This document shows, piece after piece, positions 43,620 to 53,377 of a stretch of 64,000 nt of DNA. Position 1 is the first letter of the stretch. Every line of letters starts with the position of its first letter. This DNA is from Candidatus Peregrinibacteria bacterium GW2011_GWF2_39_17. Lineage in GTDB: Bacteria > Patescibacteriota > Gracilibacteria > UBA1369 > UBA12473. The notes beneath the pieces are model-generated. The model had not been told where the DNA came from, did not search any database, and saw only the letters and a list, made by a program, of their open reading frames with translations. A program made the translations under genes and the position numbers. The stretch lies in assembly GCA_000993615.1 (NCBI GenBank), contig LBWM01000001.1, positions 87,970-151,969 on the forward strand, in the 5' to 3' direction.

Positions 43620-44623
43620 TATTTAGCCATTTTAACTTTTTCCATTACTATTTTGTATAATTCCTTGGTTACTTTTGGGTTTTGTTCTAAAAATAATTTA
43701 GCATTTTCTCGTCCTTGTCCTAGCTTTAATTCTTTATAATTATAGAAAGCACCGGAGCGATGTATGAACTCGTATTGGGTAGCTAGATCTAATAAATCAC
43801 CGCTAGAAGAAATTCCCTTGGAATACATAATATCAAATTCAGCAACTTTAAAGGGTGGGGCTATTTTGTTTTTGACTACATTAACTCGTACGCGATTACC
43901 GGTAAGTTCCTTGCCGCTTTCAGCAGAAGTTTCCACTTTTCCAATGCGACGGATATCCATCCTAACGGAAGAATAAAATTTAAGGGCTTGCCCCCCTGGT
44001 GTTGTCTCTGGATTTCCATACATCACTCCTATTTTCATGCGAATCTGATTGATAAAAATGACCGCTACCTTTGATTTACTAATGGCAGCAGTCAATTTAC
44101 GTAAAGCTTGGCTCATGAGGCGGGCTTGGAGTCCCATGTGCGAATCACCCATTTCCCCTTCAATCTCTGCCCTTGGGGTTAAGGCTGCTACTGAATCCAC
44201 TACAATCACATCAACTGCATTGGAGCGCACCAATGTCTCGGTAATTTCCAAGGCTTGTTCCCCATTATCTGGTTGGGAAATTAAAAGATTATCCAAATCC
44301 ACGCCTATTTTGCGAGCGTATTCCGGATCAAGGGCATGCTCCGCATCAATAAAAGCCGCGCAACCGTTATTTTTTTGAGCTTCAGCAATAACATGCAAGG
44401 CTAGGGTGGTTTTACCGGATGATTCTGGTCCATAAATTTCCGTGACTCGCCCCTTGGGAACTCCACCCCCTAAGGCTACATCAAGGGATAAGGCTCCGGT
44501 AGAGATGGTTTCTATCTGCACAATTTTCGCTTCGCCCATTCTCATAATGGCTCCCTTTCCAAAGTTTTTTTCAATTTGAGAAAGCGCGAGATCAATAGCT
44601 TTATTTTTTTCGTCATTAGTCAT
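43619..44623 (-). CDS. recA: recombinase RecA
   Basis: Strand-exchange ATPase of homologous recombination and SOS signalling. Walker A GPESSGKT (65-72), the catalytic glutamate segment [10 protein letters not shown], Walker [13 protein letters not shown] and loop L2 after [15 protein letters not shown] are all intact; the 334-aa length is typical. It starts the recA-recX unit. The promoter directly upstream is overlaid by a perfect 8+8 inverted repeat. Confidence 0.98.
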   Translation of the reverse strand: MTNDEKNKAIDLALSQIEKNFGKGAIMRMGEAKIVQIETISTGALSLDVALGGGVPKGRVTEIYGPESSGKTTLALHVIAEAQKNNGCAAFIDAEHALDPEYARKIGVDLDNLLISQPDNGEQALEITETLVRSNAVDVIVVDSVAALTPRAEIEGEMGDSHMGLQARLMSQALRKLTAAISKSKVAVIFINQIRMKIGVMYGNPETTPGGQALKFYSSVRMDIRRIGKVETSAESGKELTGNRVRVNVVKNKIAPPFKVAEFDIMYSKGISSSGDLLDLATQYEFIHRSGAFYNYKELKLGQGRENAKLFLEQNPKVTKELYKIVMEKVKMAK

Positions 44624-44659
44624 ATTTGATAGATTTTAAGTGTAAAAGGTGATGGCTAG

Positions 44660-44688
44660 ATCATAGGTGAGTATTTACTCACCGTCAA
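44660..44688 (-). promoter_or_regulatory. recA promoter with operator palindrome filling the spacer
   Basis: On the minus strand: -35 TTGACG (44683-44688), a 17-base spacer, -10 TATGAT (44660-44665). The inverted repeat GGTGAGTA-TT-TACTCACC (44666-44683, plus-strand reading) occupies the whole spacer. A repressor bound here would block RNA polymerase, as LexA does on recA genes; the sequence is neither the CTGT-N8-ACAG nor the GAAC-N4-GTTC type. Start codon about 30 nt past the expected transcription start. Confidence 0.8.
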
Positions 44689-44801
44689 GTAAAAAGTTAA
44701 AACAAGTACCCGCATCTGATATATCACAAGAGCATTAAAAATACTTTTCAAAAAAATTAAAAAAACATGAACGAATTACAGTAATTTTTTTACGGGGAGC
44801 T

Positions 44802-45038
44802 TTATTTTGTAGTTTCTTCTCCTTCTCCTTCCTCAATATGGAAAAAGCTTATAATGCTACGCTTTGTTCCAAAAGCCACATTTTTAGTGCCACATTTTAC
44901 GCAAGTATAAACATATTGGCGCCCTACTCGCTTCACGTCTGTCATTTCATGGCAATCTTTACAATAAAACAGGATACTGTTTGGAAGTCCGGTTGAGGAG
45001 GTAAGTGGACGAGCTGATTTGTCTGTAGGTGCACTCAT
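44802..45038 (-). CDS. small zinc-ribbon protein
   Basis: A 78-aa protein with two CxxC knuckles (C26/C29 in YCKDCH, C46/C49 in TCVKCG) 20 residues apart, so a zinc ribbon. The N-terminus is disordered and the C-terminus acidic (EEGEGEE). The role is unknown; it could bind nucleic acid or the translation machinery. It begins 10 bp after the stop of the upstream membrane-protein gene, forming a two-gene unit. Confidence 0.75.
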   Translation of the reverse strand: MSAPTDKSARPLTSSTGLPNSILFYCKDCHEMTDVKRVGRQYVYTCVKCGTKNVAFGTKRSIISFFHIEEGEGEETTK

Positions 45039-45048
45039 GGTAGGGCTA

Positions 45049-45702
45049 TTATAAATTTAATTGTAAGGGTTGTTCCTTAGCTGACTTATTATTTGTTGGT
45101 GATTCCGTAACTGTCGCAGTTGGGCGTGATGTCCATTGATTTGACATTTGTTCATTTCGATTTAGACTTTGAGTCGTTCTTTTTATGGCTTCTTTATGCA
45201 ATTTAATTAATGGTTCCAAGTGCCCATCAGTTGATAATTGAGAAGTTCGGCTGGTTTCGCGTCGATAGAATTTGTAACCGCTCCAAATTAAAAGGATAAC
45301 TCCCACAAAAGCTAACATCATCCCAAACAAGGTTTGTTTTAGGGTAATATTAACGCCAAATTTAGAATGGAAAAAAACGGAATTTGTAATTAATAGCAGA
45401 AGAAGATCTTGTAGCCCTAAAAAAACAAATAAGGTTTCATTTTTGATTGGTAAAGTTGGCAGAGGCTTTCCTAGTAAAGGAAGAATTATCCAAGCAGCTG
45501 TTATTAGCGCAGATCCTAACATCAAAATTCCGATTAAATAAAGTGGCCCAGTTATCCCAAAATAAGAATTTCCAATATCAAAGTTGTCTACATCTCGATA
45601 CCAGGGTAAAAAAACGCTTAAGGTAATAATACCGGCACTTATTAGTAGCCATTTACGAGTTACATCCAGGCGAGATAAAGTGTATTTTAGAGATTGAGAC
45701 AT
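45049..45702 (-). CDS. four-TM membrane protein, unknown
   Basis: A 217-aa protein with four predicted TM helices (about 20-35, 50-72, 88-105 and 122-142) and a hydrophilic C-terminal tail of about 70 residues rich in Ser, Thr, Gln and Asn. No family is recognised. Its start faces the divergent glycosyltransferase gene. Confidence 0.7.
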   Translation of the reverse strand: MSQSLKYTLSRLDVTRKWLLISAGIITLSVFLPWYRDVDNFDIGNSYFGITGPLYLIGILMLGSALITAAWIILPLLGKPLPTLPIKNETLFVFLGLQDLLLLLITNSVFFHSKFGVNITLKQTLFGMMLAFVGVILLIWSGYKFYRRETSRTSQLSTDGHLEPLIKLHKEAIKRTTQSLNRNEQMSNQWTSRPTATVTESPTNNKSAKEQPLQLNL

Positions 45703-45795
45703 AGTAATAAGATTAAATCATCCCTAAAATACGCTGGTTTGGAATTGAAGACAAGCCACGGTTTGCCCATTTGTCGGAATAAAGTTATCGCCCTT

Positions 45796-46905
45796 ATGCC
45801 GCTTACGATTGCCATTGATATTCGTGAAACATCCCGTATTAAAACCGGCAAAGGTTGGTATGCTTTTTTACTTATTAAGGAGTTATTAAAACAGAATTCT
45901 AAAAATCATTATCTGCTGTATACTCAGAAAAAAAATCCGGAATTTGAAAAATATGCTTATGTCGAGCAACGCGTTTTTTGTCAACGCGGAATCTTTTGGC
46001 ATTTGGCTGTTTTGAGAGATTTAAAAAAAGTTAAACCCAGTTTTTTCTGGGCGCCAACCAGTTATCTTATCCCGGCTTTAGCGCCGAAATGGCTTAAAAT
46101 TGTAATTACGGTACACGATGTCGTGTCATTTATTTTTCCGCTTGGGCACAACAAAAAAGCTCTTTGGTTGGAGAGATTTACTTTAAAATATGCTGTCAAA
46201 AAATCCACTAAAATTGTTACTATCTCTCAAAATACCAAAAATGATTTAAGAGCCCTTTTTAAAATTCCTGAAAGTAAAATTGTGATAATTTCTTGTGCGG
46301 CAAGTAAAATTTTTAAACCTGATATTGAGAATGAAAAGCTGAAATTTGTGCAAAAAAAATATAATCTACCTGCCAAATTTATTTTGGCGGTTGGGACTCT
46401 TGCACCCAGAAAAAATTTGGGACGCTTAATTCAAGCTTATTCTCAAATCGTTCATTCTTATCCTAATATCCATCTTGTTATGGTTGGTGATCGGGGTTGG
46501 GAAATGAGCGATATCTTAAAAGAAATTAAAAATAACCGTAACCAAATTCATTGGATTGGTTATGTTGAAGGGGGCGAATTAGCCGCCCTTTACTCCTTGG
46601 CGGAATTATTTGTATTTCCTTCTTTATACGAAGGATTTGGTATTCCCCCTTTAGAAGCTATGGCCTGCGGTTGTCCGGTCATAACTTCCAATAGTTCCTC
46701 CTTGCCTGAAGTGGTTGGTGATGCGGCGTTGCAGGTTGATCCCTATTCAGTAGCAGCTCTTAAAAAAGCCATAAATCAATTTCTTTCTAATGATATTCTA
46801 AGGCAAGAATTTACTAACAAAGGCTACGAGCGCGTTAAAAAATTTTCCTGGGAAAGAAGTGCCCAAACCCTACTGGCCACATTTCAATCTTTGCAGGGGG
46901 ATTAA
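45796..46905 (+). CDS. GT4-family glycosyltransferase
   Basis: GT-B fold transferase of 369 aa using a nucleotide sugar. The N-terminal domain opens with [18 protein letters not shown]; the C-terminal donor domain has [18 protein letters not shown] and the signature [16 protein letters not shown] with the EX7E glutamates, then [10 protein letters not shown]. The start is the internal ATG before PLTIAIDIR: the upstream frame opens only with TTG and overlaps the divergent gene. It precedes nadK by 22 bp. Confidence 0.88.
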   Translation: MPLTIAIDIRETSRIKTGKGWYAFLLIKELLKQNSKNHYLLYTQKKNPEFEKYAYVEQRVFCQRGIFWHLAVLRDLKKVKPSFFWAPTSYLIPALAPKWLKIVITVHDVVSFIFPLGHNKKALWLERFTLKYAVKKSTKIVTISQNTKNDLRALFKIPESKIVIISCAASKIFKPDIENEKLKFVQKKYNLPAKFILAVGTLAPRKNLGRLIQAYSQIVHSYPNIHLVMVGDRGWEMSDILKEIKNNRNQIHWIGYVEGGELAALYSLAELFVFPSLYEGFGIPPLEAMACGCPVITSNSSSLPEVVGDAALQVDPYSVAALKKAINQFLSNDILRQEFTNKGYERVKKFSWERSAQTLLATFQSLQGD

Positions 46906-46927
46906 AAAGTGATTACAATGGTTAAAG

Positions 46928-47815
46928 ATGGTAAAAAAACCTCAAAAGATAGAAGTTGTTGGCGTCATTTCAAAGGCCTATCTCGATAGGAGTGGATTGA
47001 CGACTTTACGAAAAATTAATACTTTTCTAGAATCGAAAAATATTAAGATCTTGTATGAAAAAAATGCTGCTCGATACCTAAAGGCTAATTTAACTTCAGC
47101 TAAAATTATTATGAGGGAAGCTGATTTTGTAATTACAGTTGGCGGGGATGGAACATTAATTAAATTAGCGGAGAATATTGCTTATAAGGTTGTGCCTATT
47201 TTAGCCGTGAACCAAGGACATTTAGGGGCGCTTACTGAGGTTCAAAATTCAGAAAAAATACTTGAAGTATTGAAAACAGTTTTTAATAGACGGTATCATT
47301 TGGATGAACGGCAAATGTTAAGGGTTACAATTTATCGGCAAGGAGAAAAAATATACACCACCCTTGCTCTTAATGAAGTAGTAATTAATCAAGGAAATTT
47401 TGCAAGACTTATAGATTTAAACGCGGAAATTAATCAGCGTAAAATGGTTCGTTTTAAGGCTGACGGAATTATTATTGCGACCACCACTGGTTCAACTGCT
47501 CATTCTTTATCAGCCGGTGGTCCCATTGTACATCCAAAAATTGCGGCTTTTATTTTTACCCCAATTTGTCCCGCAGCTTTATCCATGCGGCCGATTGTTA
47601 TCCCCAGTAGTCGCCAATTAACTATTACGATCGAAACACATCGAAAATTTAAAGATAATTATGTTGCTTGCACTGTTGATGGTCAGCGAAGTATGAAGCT
47701 GGAATATGGGGATCAGATAAAAATTAGGCGCTCTAAACGCTCTTTTTATTTAGCTCGGATTAGTAACACTAAATATTATAAGGTTTTGCGAGATTTACTG
47801 GCGTGGGGGGACTAA
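46928..47815 (+). CDS. nadK: NAD kinase
   Basis: Phosphorylates NAD to NADP with ATP. The GGDGT motif (72-76), NQGHLGALTE and the nucleotide-binding segment ATTTGSTAHSLSAGGPI are diagnostic; 295 aa is usual. It follows the GT4 gene in a probable two-gene unit and converges on lysS. Confidence 0.94.
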   Translation: MVKKPQKIEVVGVISKAYLDRSGLTTLRKINTFLESKNIKILYEKNAARYLKANLTSAKIIMREADFVITVGGDGTLIKLAENIAYKVVPILAVNQGHLGALTEVQNSEKILEVLKTVFNRRYHLDERQMLRVTIYRQGEKIYTTLALNEVVINQGNFARLIDLNAEINQRKMVRFKADGIIIATTTGSTAHSLSAGGPIVHPKIAAFIFTPICPAALSMRPIVIPSSRQLTITIETHRKFKDNYVACTVDGQRSMKLEYGDQIKIRRSKRSFYLARISNTKYYKVLRDLLAWGD

Positions 47816-47847
47816 GGTAATTCGAAGGGGAACAGTAACGCAGTCCC

Positions 47848-49446
47848 TTAATTAATGGCTTTAAATCTCTCAATCACAAAAGTGCGATCTAAAGCTTCAA
47901 GGAACCAGCCAGCCTGAGGCCCCGAATCTTTTCCTAAAAGTGCTTGATAAATAGCTCCAAACGCTTCGCGGGCTTCCAGGGGTGAGGCTTTTTTGAGTTC
48001 ATGAATCTTGGAATGTAATTCTTCTCCCGACAAGCTTGGATTTTCTTGAAGGAGCGTGGCAATAGCCTGAAGGAATTTTTTTTGTTCTGAATCCAAAGAA
48101 GCGGCACTCACAGGTATTTCTGTTTGAATTTGAAATTTGGCCTGATCAGAAGCAAATTCATCCAACCATCGCCGCGCATACGCTACTCGATCTTCAAGTT
48201 CCTTTTTATCTTCCGGGGTTAAGGTAATGCCTTTTAATTTTTCAACCTCCTTTGTAATCGACAAATGCGGAATTTGGACCATAAAAGCCACTCTGGAAAA
48301 ACGAGAAAAATATCGGGCAGGAATATTTTGTGGATCCATTTGAGCAAAGTAAAACGCGCGTCCTAAATCAGGCGTGTCCGTCTTTTGTCCAAAATAAATT
48401 GCCGCACATTCATCATGATTATCGTACAGGCGAGGGATGGTGTCGCCTTCAATATTAAAATCAATGGGTTGGTTAGGCCGTGTGCGGATCATTAAAAATC
48501 GCAATAACTCCGGCGGCATCATTTCGGAAACTTCCTTTGCCGTGGCTCCCAGTCCCTTTGACGCGCTCATTTTTGCTCCTCCAAATAAGAAAAATTCATA
48601 AGGAATATTAAAAGGGACTTTTGCTCCAAGAATTTCTTTGCAAATTGCTTCACTGACTTCATGCGATCCCCCTGAGGCATTGTGGTCTTTTCCGGATCCC
48701 TCAACATCGACGGGCAAAGCGGCCCATTTTACGGCCCATTCCATTTTCCAAGGTAATTTTCCTCGGCCATTAAAAGGAGAAACTTTGCCTTGATAACCGC
48801 AGCCTTGCGCCCAAGTCACTTTGTTAGGTTCACAGTTGTAGATAGCTTCTTTTCCATTAAATTCCGTTACAGTTGTTGTGCCCACCTTGCCGCATTTTTC
48901 GCAAACAATTTGCAAGGGATTCCATTCTTCTGATTTTTCCGAGCCACTGATTTTTTGGTAAATTTCACGTACTTTATCAGGATGTGCACAAGCTTTTTCA
49001 ATCCATCCATTGTAGCGCCCTTCGTGATAAAAATCACTTGACCAAACAATCTGGGCATTAAATCCCAGTTTTGCAATCACTTCCACAAATTCATTCCCAA
49101 AGTAGCGAGCAAAATTATTGGTTGCGGTTGGGGTAGAAGACGGCTTACCTAGTTCATTTGGCGCTGGTACCGCATTCAGGGGCTTTCCCATATATGGACG
49201 GTACGCATTTTGATCTAAATAGACTGGCAGCCCATCCATTGGATCACAATCATTAATCTCGTAGTAAAAAGTTACTTTTCGTCCTAGTTGAATTAAAGCC
49301 TCAGCCAGTACTCCATGAATAGCCACACCTCGCAATGAACCCACATGTACTCTGCCCGAAGCGGTTTTTTCATCACGAATAATAATTTCTTCCTTATCAG
49401 GAAAAGCTTTGTTAATTTGCTGAGCGACATCGTCAATCCAAAACAT
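47848..49446 (-). CDS. lysK: class I lysyl-tRNA synthetase
   Basis: Charges tRNA-Lys using the class I (Rossmann) fold, unlike the class II LysS of most bacteria. The HIGH-like motif is SGRVHVGSL (about 31-39) and the KMSKS-like motif is AKMSASKG; the zinc-ribbon CEKCGKVGTTTV lies in the insert, and WSSDFYHEGRYNGWI is typical of LysRS-I. The 532-aa length fits. LysRS-I is known from archaea, spirochaetes, alphaproteobacteria and CPR bacteria. It lies 27 bp downstream of dnaB. Confidence 0.95.
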   Translation of the reverse strand: MFWIDDVAQQINKAFPDKEEIIIRDEKTASGRVHVGSLRGVAIHGVLAEALIQLGRKVTFYYEINDCDPMDGLPVYLDQNAYRPYMGKPLNAVPAPNELGKPSSTPTATNNFARYFGNEFVEVIAKLGFNAQIVWSSDFYHEGRYNGWIEKACAHPDKVREIYQKISGSEKSEEWNPLQIVCEKCGKVGTTTVTEFNGKEAIYNCEPNKVTWAQGCGYQGKVSPFNGRGKLPWKMEWAVKWAALPVDVEGSGKDHNASGGSHEVSEAICKEILGAKVPFNIPYEFFLFGGAKMSASKGLGATAKEVSEMMPPELLRFLMIRTRPNQPIDFNIEGDTIPRLYDNHDECAAIYFGQKTDTPDLGRAFYFAQMDPQNIPARYFSRFSRVAFMVQIPHLSITKEVEKLKGITLTPEDKKELEDRVAYARRWLDEFASDQAKFQIQTEIPVSAASLDSEQKKFLQAIATLLQENPSLSGEELHSKIHELKKASPLEAREAFGAIYQALLGKDSGPQAGWFLEALDRTFVIERFKAIN

Positions 49447-49473
49447 GTTAATTTAGTTAGGGCTTATTTAAAA

Positions 49474-50862
49474 TTACGCCTCCATTTCAACCCCTTCAAA
49501 CGCCTCAGCCAGTCCACTATGGGTGCGATCAATATCGTAAAAGCGCATTTGTTCTTTTTTGAACATCAATTCCACTTTGCCGGTTGGTCCATTACGATGC
49601 TTGCGAACATATATATCCGTAATTCCTTGGCGATCAGTGTCTTCTTCGTAATAATCTTCACGGTAAATCATTAACACAACGTCGCTATCCTGCTCGATTG
49701 AGCCAGACTCTCTCAAGTCTGATAATTGAGGGATTTTGCTTGGTCGATTTTCAACCGCACGAGAAAGTTGAGATAAGGCAACAATTGGAATTTTTAATTC
49801 CCGCGCCAGAGCTTTTAATGATCTAGAAATTTCGGAAATTTCTTGCACACGATTAGTAATATTGCCACCAACGCCACTAATACTCATTAGTTGGAGGTAA
49901 TCCAGGATTAAAAGATCTAAGCCGTGTTCCATTTGCAGTCGTCGCGCTTTAGCTCTCAATTCAGCTAGAGCTCCGGAAGTTGAATCATCAATATAAATTT
50001 TGGCGGAATTTAATTCATCCATTACGGAACCGATTCTGGCAAAGTCATCTTCTTCCAATTTACCGGTACGCAATTTCCAGGAATCCACGCTTAAAAGCGA
50101 GCAAAAAAGACGTTCAACCAATTGCTCTTTGGACATTTCCAGGGAAATAACGCCCACGGTGCGATTTAATTTAGCGACATTTTGAGCAATATTAAGAGCC
50201 ATGCTGGTTTTACCCATGGATGGTCTAGCTGCCAAAATAATAAGATCAGAAGGTTGTAGGCCGGATAAAATTCGATCCAAGCTATGGAAACCAGTAGGTA
50301 TGCCTCGGTATTTTTCTTTGCCTTCGTCATCGTGTAAATCCGCTATTTTTTCGTAAGTTTGCGCTAAAATTTCTTTAATATGCACAAATTTATCCTTAAT
50401 AAAATTTTGGGAAACATTGTAAAGCGCTTTTTCGGATTCTTCGAGTAGATTTTCAATTTCCTGGGTTTCTTCGTAGCCCAAACCAGTGATAATTTGACCC
50501 GCCTTAAGCAGTCTGCGAAGCGTTGATTTTTCTTTAACAATGGTGGCGTATTGCACAACATGGGTGGAAGTAATGACCGACTGGGTTAATTCCACTAAAT
50601 AAGTGCGACCACCAACCTGTTCTAATTCATTGTGCTCTTCTAGGATATTGGCCAGGGTAATTAGGTCAATAGGGCTGCGTTTATGAAAAAGGTCTAAAAT
50701 TGCAGCATAGATAATTGAATTTTGTCCATGATAAAAATCATCTGTACGGATCATATCCGCAATCTTAATGATTGCATCCTGATCGAGTAGGAGTGAACCA
50801 AGTACGGATTTTTCCGCATCTAGGTTGTGAGGTGGGACTTTAGCGATGATGGAGTCGTCCAT
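49474..50862 (-). CDS. dnaB: replicative DNA helicase DnaB
   Basis: Hexameric fork helicase. The N-terminal collar domain opens with PPHNLDAEKSVLGSLLLD; the RecA-like motor has Walker A ARPSMGKT, VISLEMSKEQLVERL, LDLLILDYLQLM (Walker B) and VALSQLSRAVENR. The 462-aa length is normal and no intein is present. First gene of a likely dnaB-lysK unit. Confidence 0.98.
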   Translation of the reverse strand: MDDSIIAKVPPHNLDAEKSVLGSLLLDQDAIIKIADMIRTDDFYHGQNSIIYAAILDLFHKRSPIDLITLANILEEHNELEQVGGRTYLVELTQSVITSTHVVQYATIVKEKSTLRRLLKAGQIITGLGYEETQEIENLLEESEKALYNVSQNFIKDKFVHIKEILAQTYEKIADLHDDEGKEKYRGIPTGFHSLDRILSGLQPSDLIILAARPSMGKTSMALNIAQNVAKLNRTVGVISLEMSKEQLVERLFCSLLSVDSWKLRTGKLEEDDFARIGSVMDELNSAKIYIDDSTSGALAELRAKARRLQMEHGLDLLILDYLQLMSISGVGGNITNRVQEISEISRSLKALARELKIPIVALSQLSRAVENRPSKIPQLSDLRESGSIEQDSDVVLMIYREDYYEEDTDRQGITDIYVRKHRNGPTGKVELMFKKEQMRFYDIDRTHSGLAEAFEGVEMEA

Positions 50863-50982
50863 GGGGAGTGAGTAGTTTAGTTTGGAGGGACGGACTCTTA
50901 GTTTTACATAAAATAAAGGAAATTTGCTAGGGGAAATGGGCGGGCTATAACGTATTTCTATTCAGATTAAAACGAGTTTTAC

Positions 50983-51010
50983 TTGCATTAAATAGCTTTA
51001 GTGTTATAAT
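50983..51010 (+). promoter_or_regulatory. sigma70-type promoter for the 51041 gene
   Basis: TTGCAT (50983-50988), 16 bases, TATAAT (51005-51010); the leader is about 24 nt without a Shine-Dalgarno. Confidence 0.6.
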
Positions 51011-51040
51011 AATCGCCTTACTTTAATAACCAATCTAATA

Positions 51041-51628
51041 ATGGCTATAGAAAAACATGGTGAAGATGAGAGTTTTGCATCATTAGGGGCTAATCCTACA
51101 GGTGCGTTTGCAGGATTTCAACAACTTTTCTCTGATCGACTTGATGAGCTTATTAAGGCGGCTACGGCTTCACGATCTGCACAATTAGAAAACGAAGAAG
51201 ACTCCGCAGTACTAGGGCTTGCAGAGATGATTGGTTTTTTGGATAGTTTTAAGAGGGGGGAATTCCCTAAGGCCGCAACGCTTCAAGTGCCTTCATTTAA
51301 TGATCTTCAAGCAATAGATGCTGAGACTCTTAGTCTCATAAATCAACGGGTTGAGCAATTTTTAGCACAAAATCATCTCGATGATTTTCCCTACGCTTTA
51401 GTTTTAGATTCGGCTTATCTCGATACGGCAGCTCAAAATCCTGATTTGGTAAAAATATTGGAATATTTTGGTATTACCCCAGAAGACATCACTGAAATCA
51501 GGGCGCTTTGTGAGGTTAGGGATAGTGTATTTAAAGCAGCCTATCCTGAAGAAAAATCTTATAAGGAGGCGTTTCCTCCACTTCCTGCTGATTTGAACGA
51601 TAAGTTAAGGAAGATAATGGAGCAATGA
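51041..51628 (+). CDS. hypothetical helical protein, 195 aa
   Basis: An unrecognised acidic, probably cytoplasmic and all-helical protein; no signal, TM segment, cysteine-rich motif or repeat. It is a single-gene unit with its own TATAAT promoter. The 237 bp after it hold no gene; they contain short inverted repeats near 51800-51855 that could be a terminator or leader of the next gene. Confidence 0.7.
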   Translation: MAIEKHGEDESFASLGANPTGAFAGFQQLFSDRLDELIKAATASRSAQLENEEDSAVLGLAEMIGFLDSFKRGEFPKAATLQVPSFNDLQAIDAETLSLINQRVEQFLAQNHLDDFPYALVLDSAYLDTAAQNPDLVKILEYFGITPEDITEIRALCEVRDSVFKAAYPEEKSYKEAFPPLPADLNDKLRKIMEQ

Positions 51629-51865
51629 TGCAAAAAACCAGCTTGGGGCGAGCGTTTTTCCATGAGCTCTAGCTTAGGAAACTTGCGTAGTTGTTGCGAT
51701 TCACCAGCTCTATCGTACTTTCGCTGCACATTTCCAAACCTCGTCGTTCGCTGCCTCATTTTTAGCCGTTCAAGGATGCAAAAATTAAATAAAAATCAAG
51801 GACTTCGTTTCGAATTTGCCTATTAAAATTTACATTTTTTTCGAAGTAACTCGAAATAAAATATT

Positions 51866-53011
51866 TCAACCTTCCAAGAATTTTTCATAATTTTCAGGAG
51901 TAATCACTTGAAATGTGCTTCCTTTATAGGTTTCTAAAAATTCCTTGGGTGGCTTTACGGTGCGGTGGGCGTCCCATTTAAACTCATAAGCAGCCAATTG
52001 CCCTCCCTTTTCCTCGATGAAATCGATTTCTTTTTGGGTGTAGGTTCTCCAAAAATAGTGATTGGCTGTTTTTTCATCATATTCAAGCGCTTTGATCCGT
52101 TCAGCAATGCAAAAGTTTTCCCAAAGCTCTCCGGCGTCCTTCCTCAAAGAAAGGGGATTATAATTTTGGATGAGGGTATTTCGAATCCCTAAATCATAAA
52201 AATAAATTTTCCGGCTTTTTGCAACTTCTTTTCTTAAATTTCGACTAAAGGCAGGTAAACGAAACAATACAAAGGCCTCCTCTAAAAGATGGATATATTT
52301 TTGAATCACGGTTTGATCCACGCCTAAATTAATCGCCAATTCGTGATAAGAAACCTGATGGCCGATTTGGAATGCAAGCAGTTGCAATAGTTTGATCAAA
52401 AGGTCGGATCGTTTCAGGTCTTGAAAGGCCAATACATCCTTAAAAAGATAGCTACTGGTGAGTTCTTTCAAGGCGAGTTCAGCCCCTTTTTCATCCGCAA
52501 GAATCGCGGCGGGGTAGGTGCCGTAACGAAGAAAATTTTCCAAAAGGCGATTTTTTTCTAGTTTTGTTTTATGAACGAAAAGTTCCGATACAGAAAAAGG
52601 AAACAATTTTAGTTCAATTTTGCGTCCAGTGAGGGGCTCTTTGATCTTATTGGAAAGATCAAAACTGCTTGATCCTGTAGCCACGACCTGCACACTAGGA
52701 TAGTGGTCCACCAGTATTTTCAACACGAGCCCAATGTTTTCAATGCGTTGAGCTTCATCCAGGATGAGTAATTTGACATTGGACAGGAATTTTTGAAATT
52801 GACCGGCGTTTTTATAGGCGAATTGCTCCTGAACATCAAAATAGTCGCAATTGAAATATTCGGCTTTCCCTGGGTGTTTTTTCAAAAGTTGTTGAACCAG
52901 CGTGGTTTTGCCGACCTGGCGTGGGCCGTAGATGATGATGACTTTTTTCTTATTTCTTCCCTTAAAGAGGTGAGATTCGATAATTTTTGAAATTTTTCGT
53001 TCTATAATCAT
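51866..53011 (-). CDS. AAA+ ATPase with DUF4143 domain
   Basis: A 381-aa protein of the widespread AAA_14/DUF4143 family. Walker A is YGPRQVGKTTLVQQ (about 30-43), Walker B LLILDEAQRIE, sensor VVATGSSSF; the C-terminal DUF4143 part includes a winged-helix region and a nuclease-like end (YFWRTYTQKEIDFIEEKGG, with D/E...K spacing). The role of the family is not settled; members are patchily distributed and often transferred. It directly borders the GC-rich island. Confidence 0.9.
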   Translation of the reverse strand: MIIERKISKIIESHLFKGRNKKKVIIIYGPRQVGKTTLVQQLLKKHPGKAEYFNCDYFDVQEQFAYKNAGQFQKFLSNVKLLILDEAQRIENIGLVLKILVDHYPSVQVVATGSSSFDLSNKIKEPLTGRKIELKLFPFSVSELFVHKTKLEKNRLLENFLRYGTYPAAILADEKGAELALKELTSSYLFKDVLAFQDLKRSDLLIKLLQLLAFQIGHQVSYHELAINLGVDQTVIQKYIHLLEEAFVLFRLPAFSRNLRKEVAKSRKIYFYDLGIRNTLIQNYNPLSLRKDAGELWENFCIAERIKALEYDEKTANHYFWRTYTQKEIDFIEEKGGQLAAYEFKWDAHRTVKPPKEFLETYKGSTFQVITPENYEKFLEG

Positions 53012-53377
53012 ATATTTACATATAATTTTATGAGTTCATTCATGATTTTATCAAAAATAGGCCTTCAAAGCAAACATTTTTATTATCCAAGTTTTATTAA
53101 ATCTCCCCTTTTGGTCATTGGGAATTGGTCATTTGATTTGGGGTTTTGGATGGCGCGCGAGTCAGGAAATACAGATTATTGCACGCGCCACCCGAAAAGG
53201 ATTGGTAGGTTGCCCCATTACGGTCGGGGCAGCATCGCGGGGAGGCGCGAAAGAGGAAAAAACGAGGAAGAGTTGAGGACACGGCCGGCGTAGAGCTGAG
53301 GCCGTGAAGTCGAGAGTTATACATCATGTGGCGGCCCGTCGGATGGGCCGCGTCGCTGTCAGTGCTCGTCGTCTAGT
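53012..53377. other. intergenic, left edge of the GC-rich island
   Basis: 366 bp without a credible gene. The first about 135 bp are AT-rich like the host and include TTGGTCATT twice within 25 bp (near 53111 and 53126). From about 53150 composition turns GC-rich. No tRNA, IS end or target-site duplication is visible. Confidence 0.6.
53331..53351 (-). terminator. GC hairpin downstream of the island gene
   Basis: GCGGCCC and GGGCCGC form a perfect 7-bp stem with a 7-base loop, 27 bp past the stop of the island gene. No U-run follows, so it may be a Rho-type or stabilising hairpin. Confidence 0.4.

Noticed and set aside
47816-47847. Terminator between nadK and lysK
   Set aside because: An AAGGG/CCCTT pairing exists but the loop is long and no U-run follows; too weak to call.
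51629-51865. Small gene on the minus strand after the 195-aa orphan
   Set aside because: The only ORF overlaps the orphan's 3' end, has no motif, and its codon use is not gene-like.
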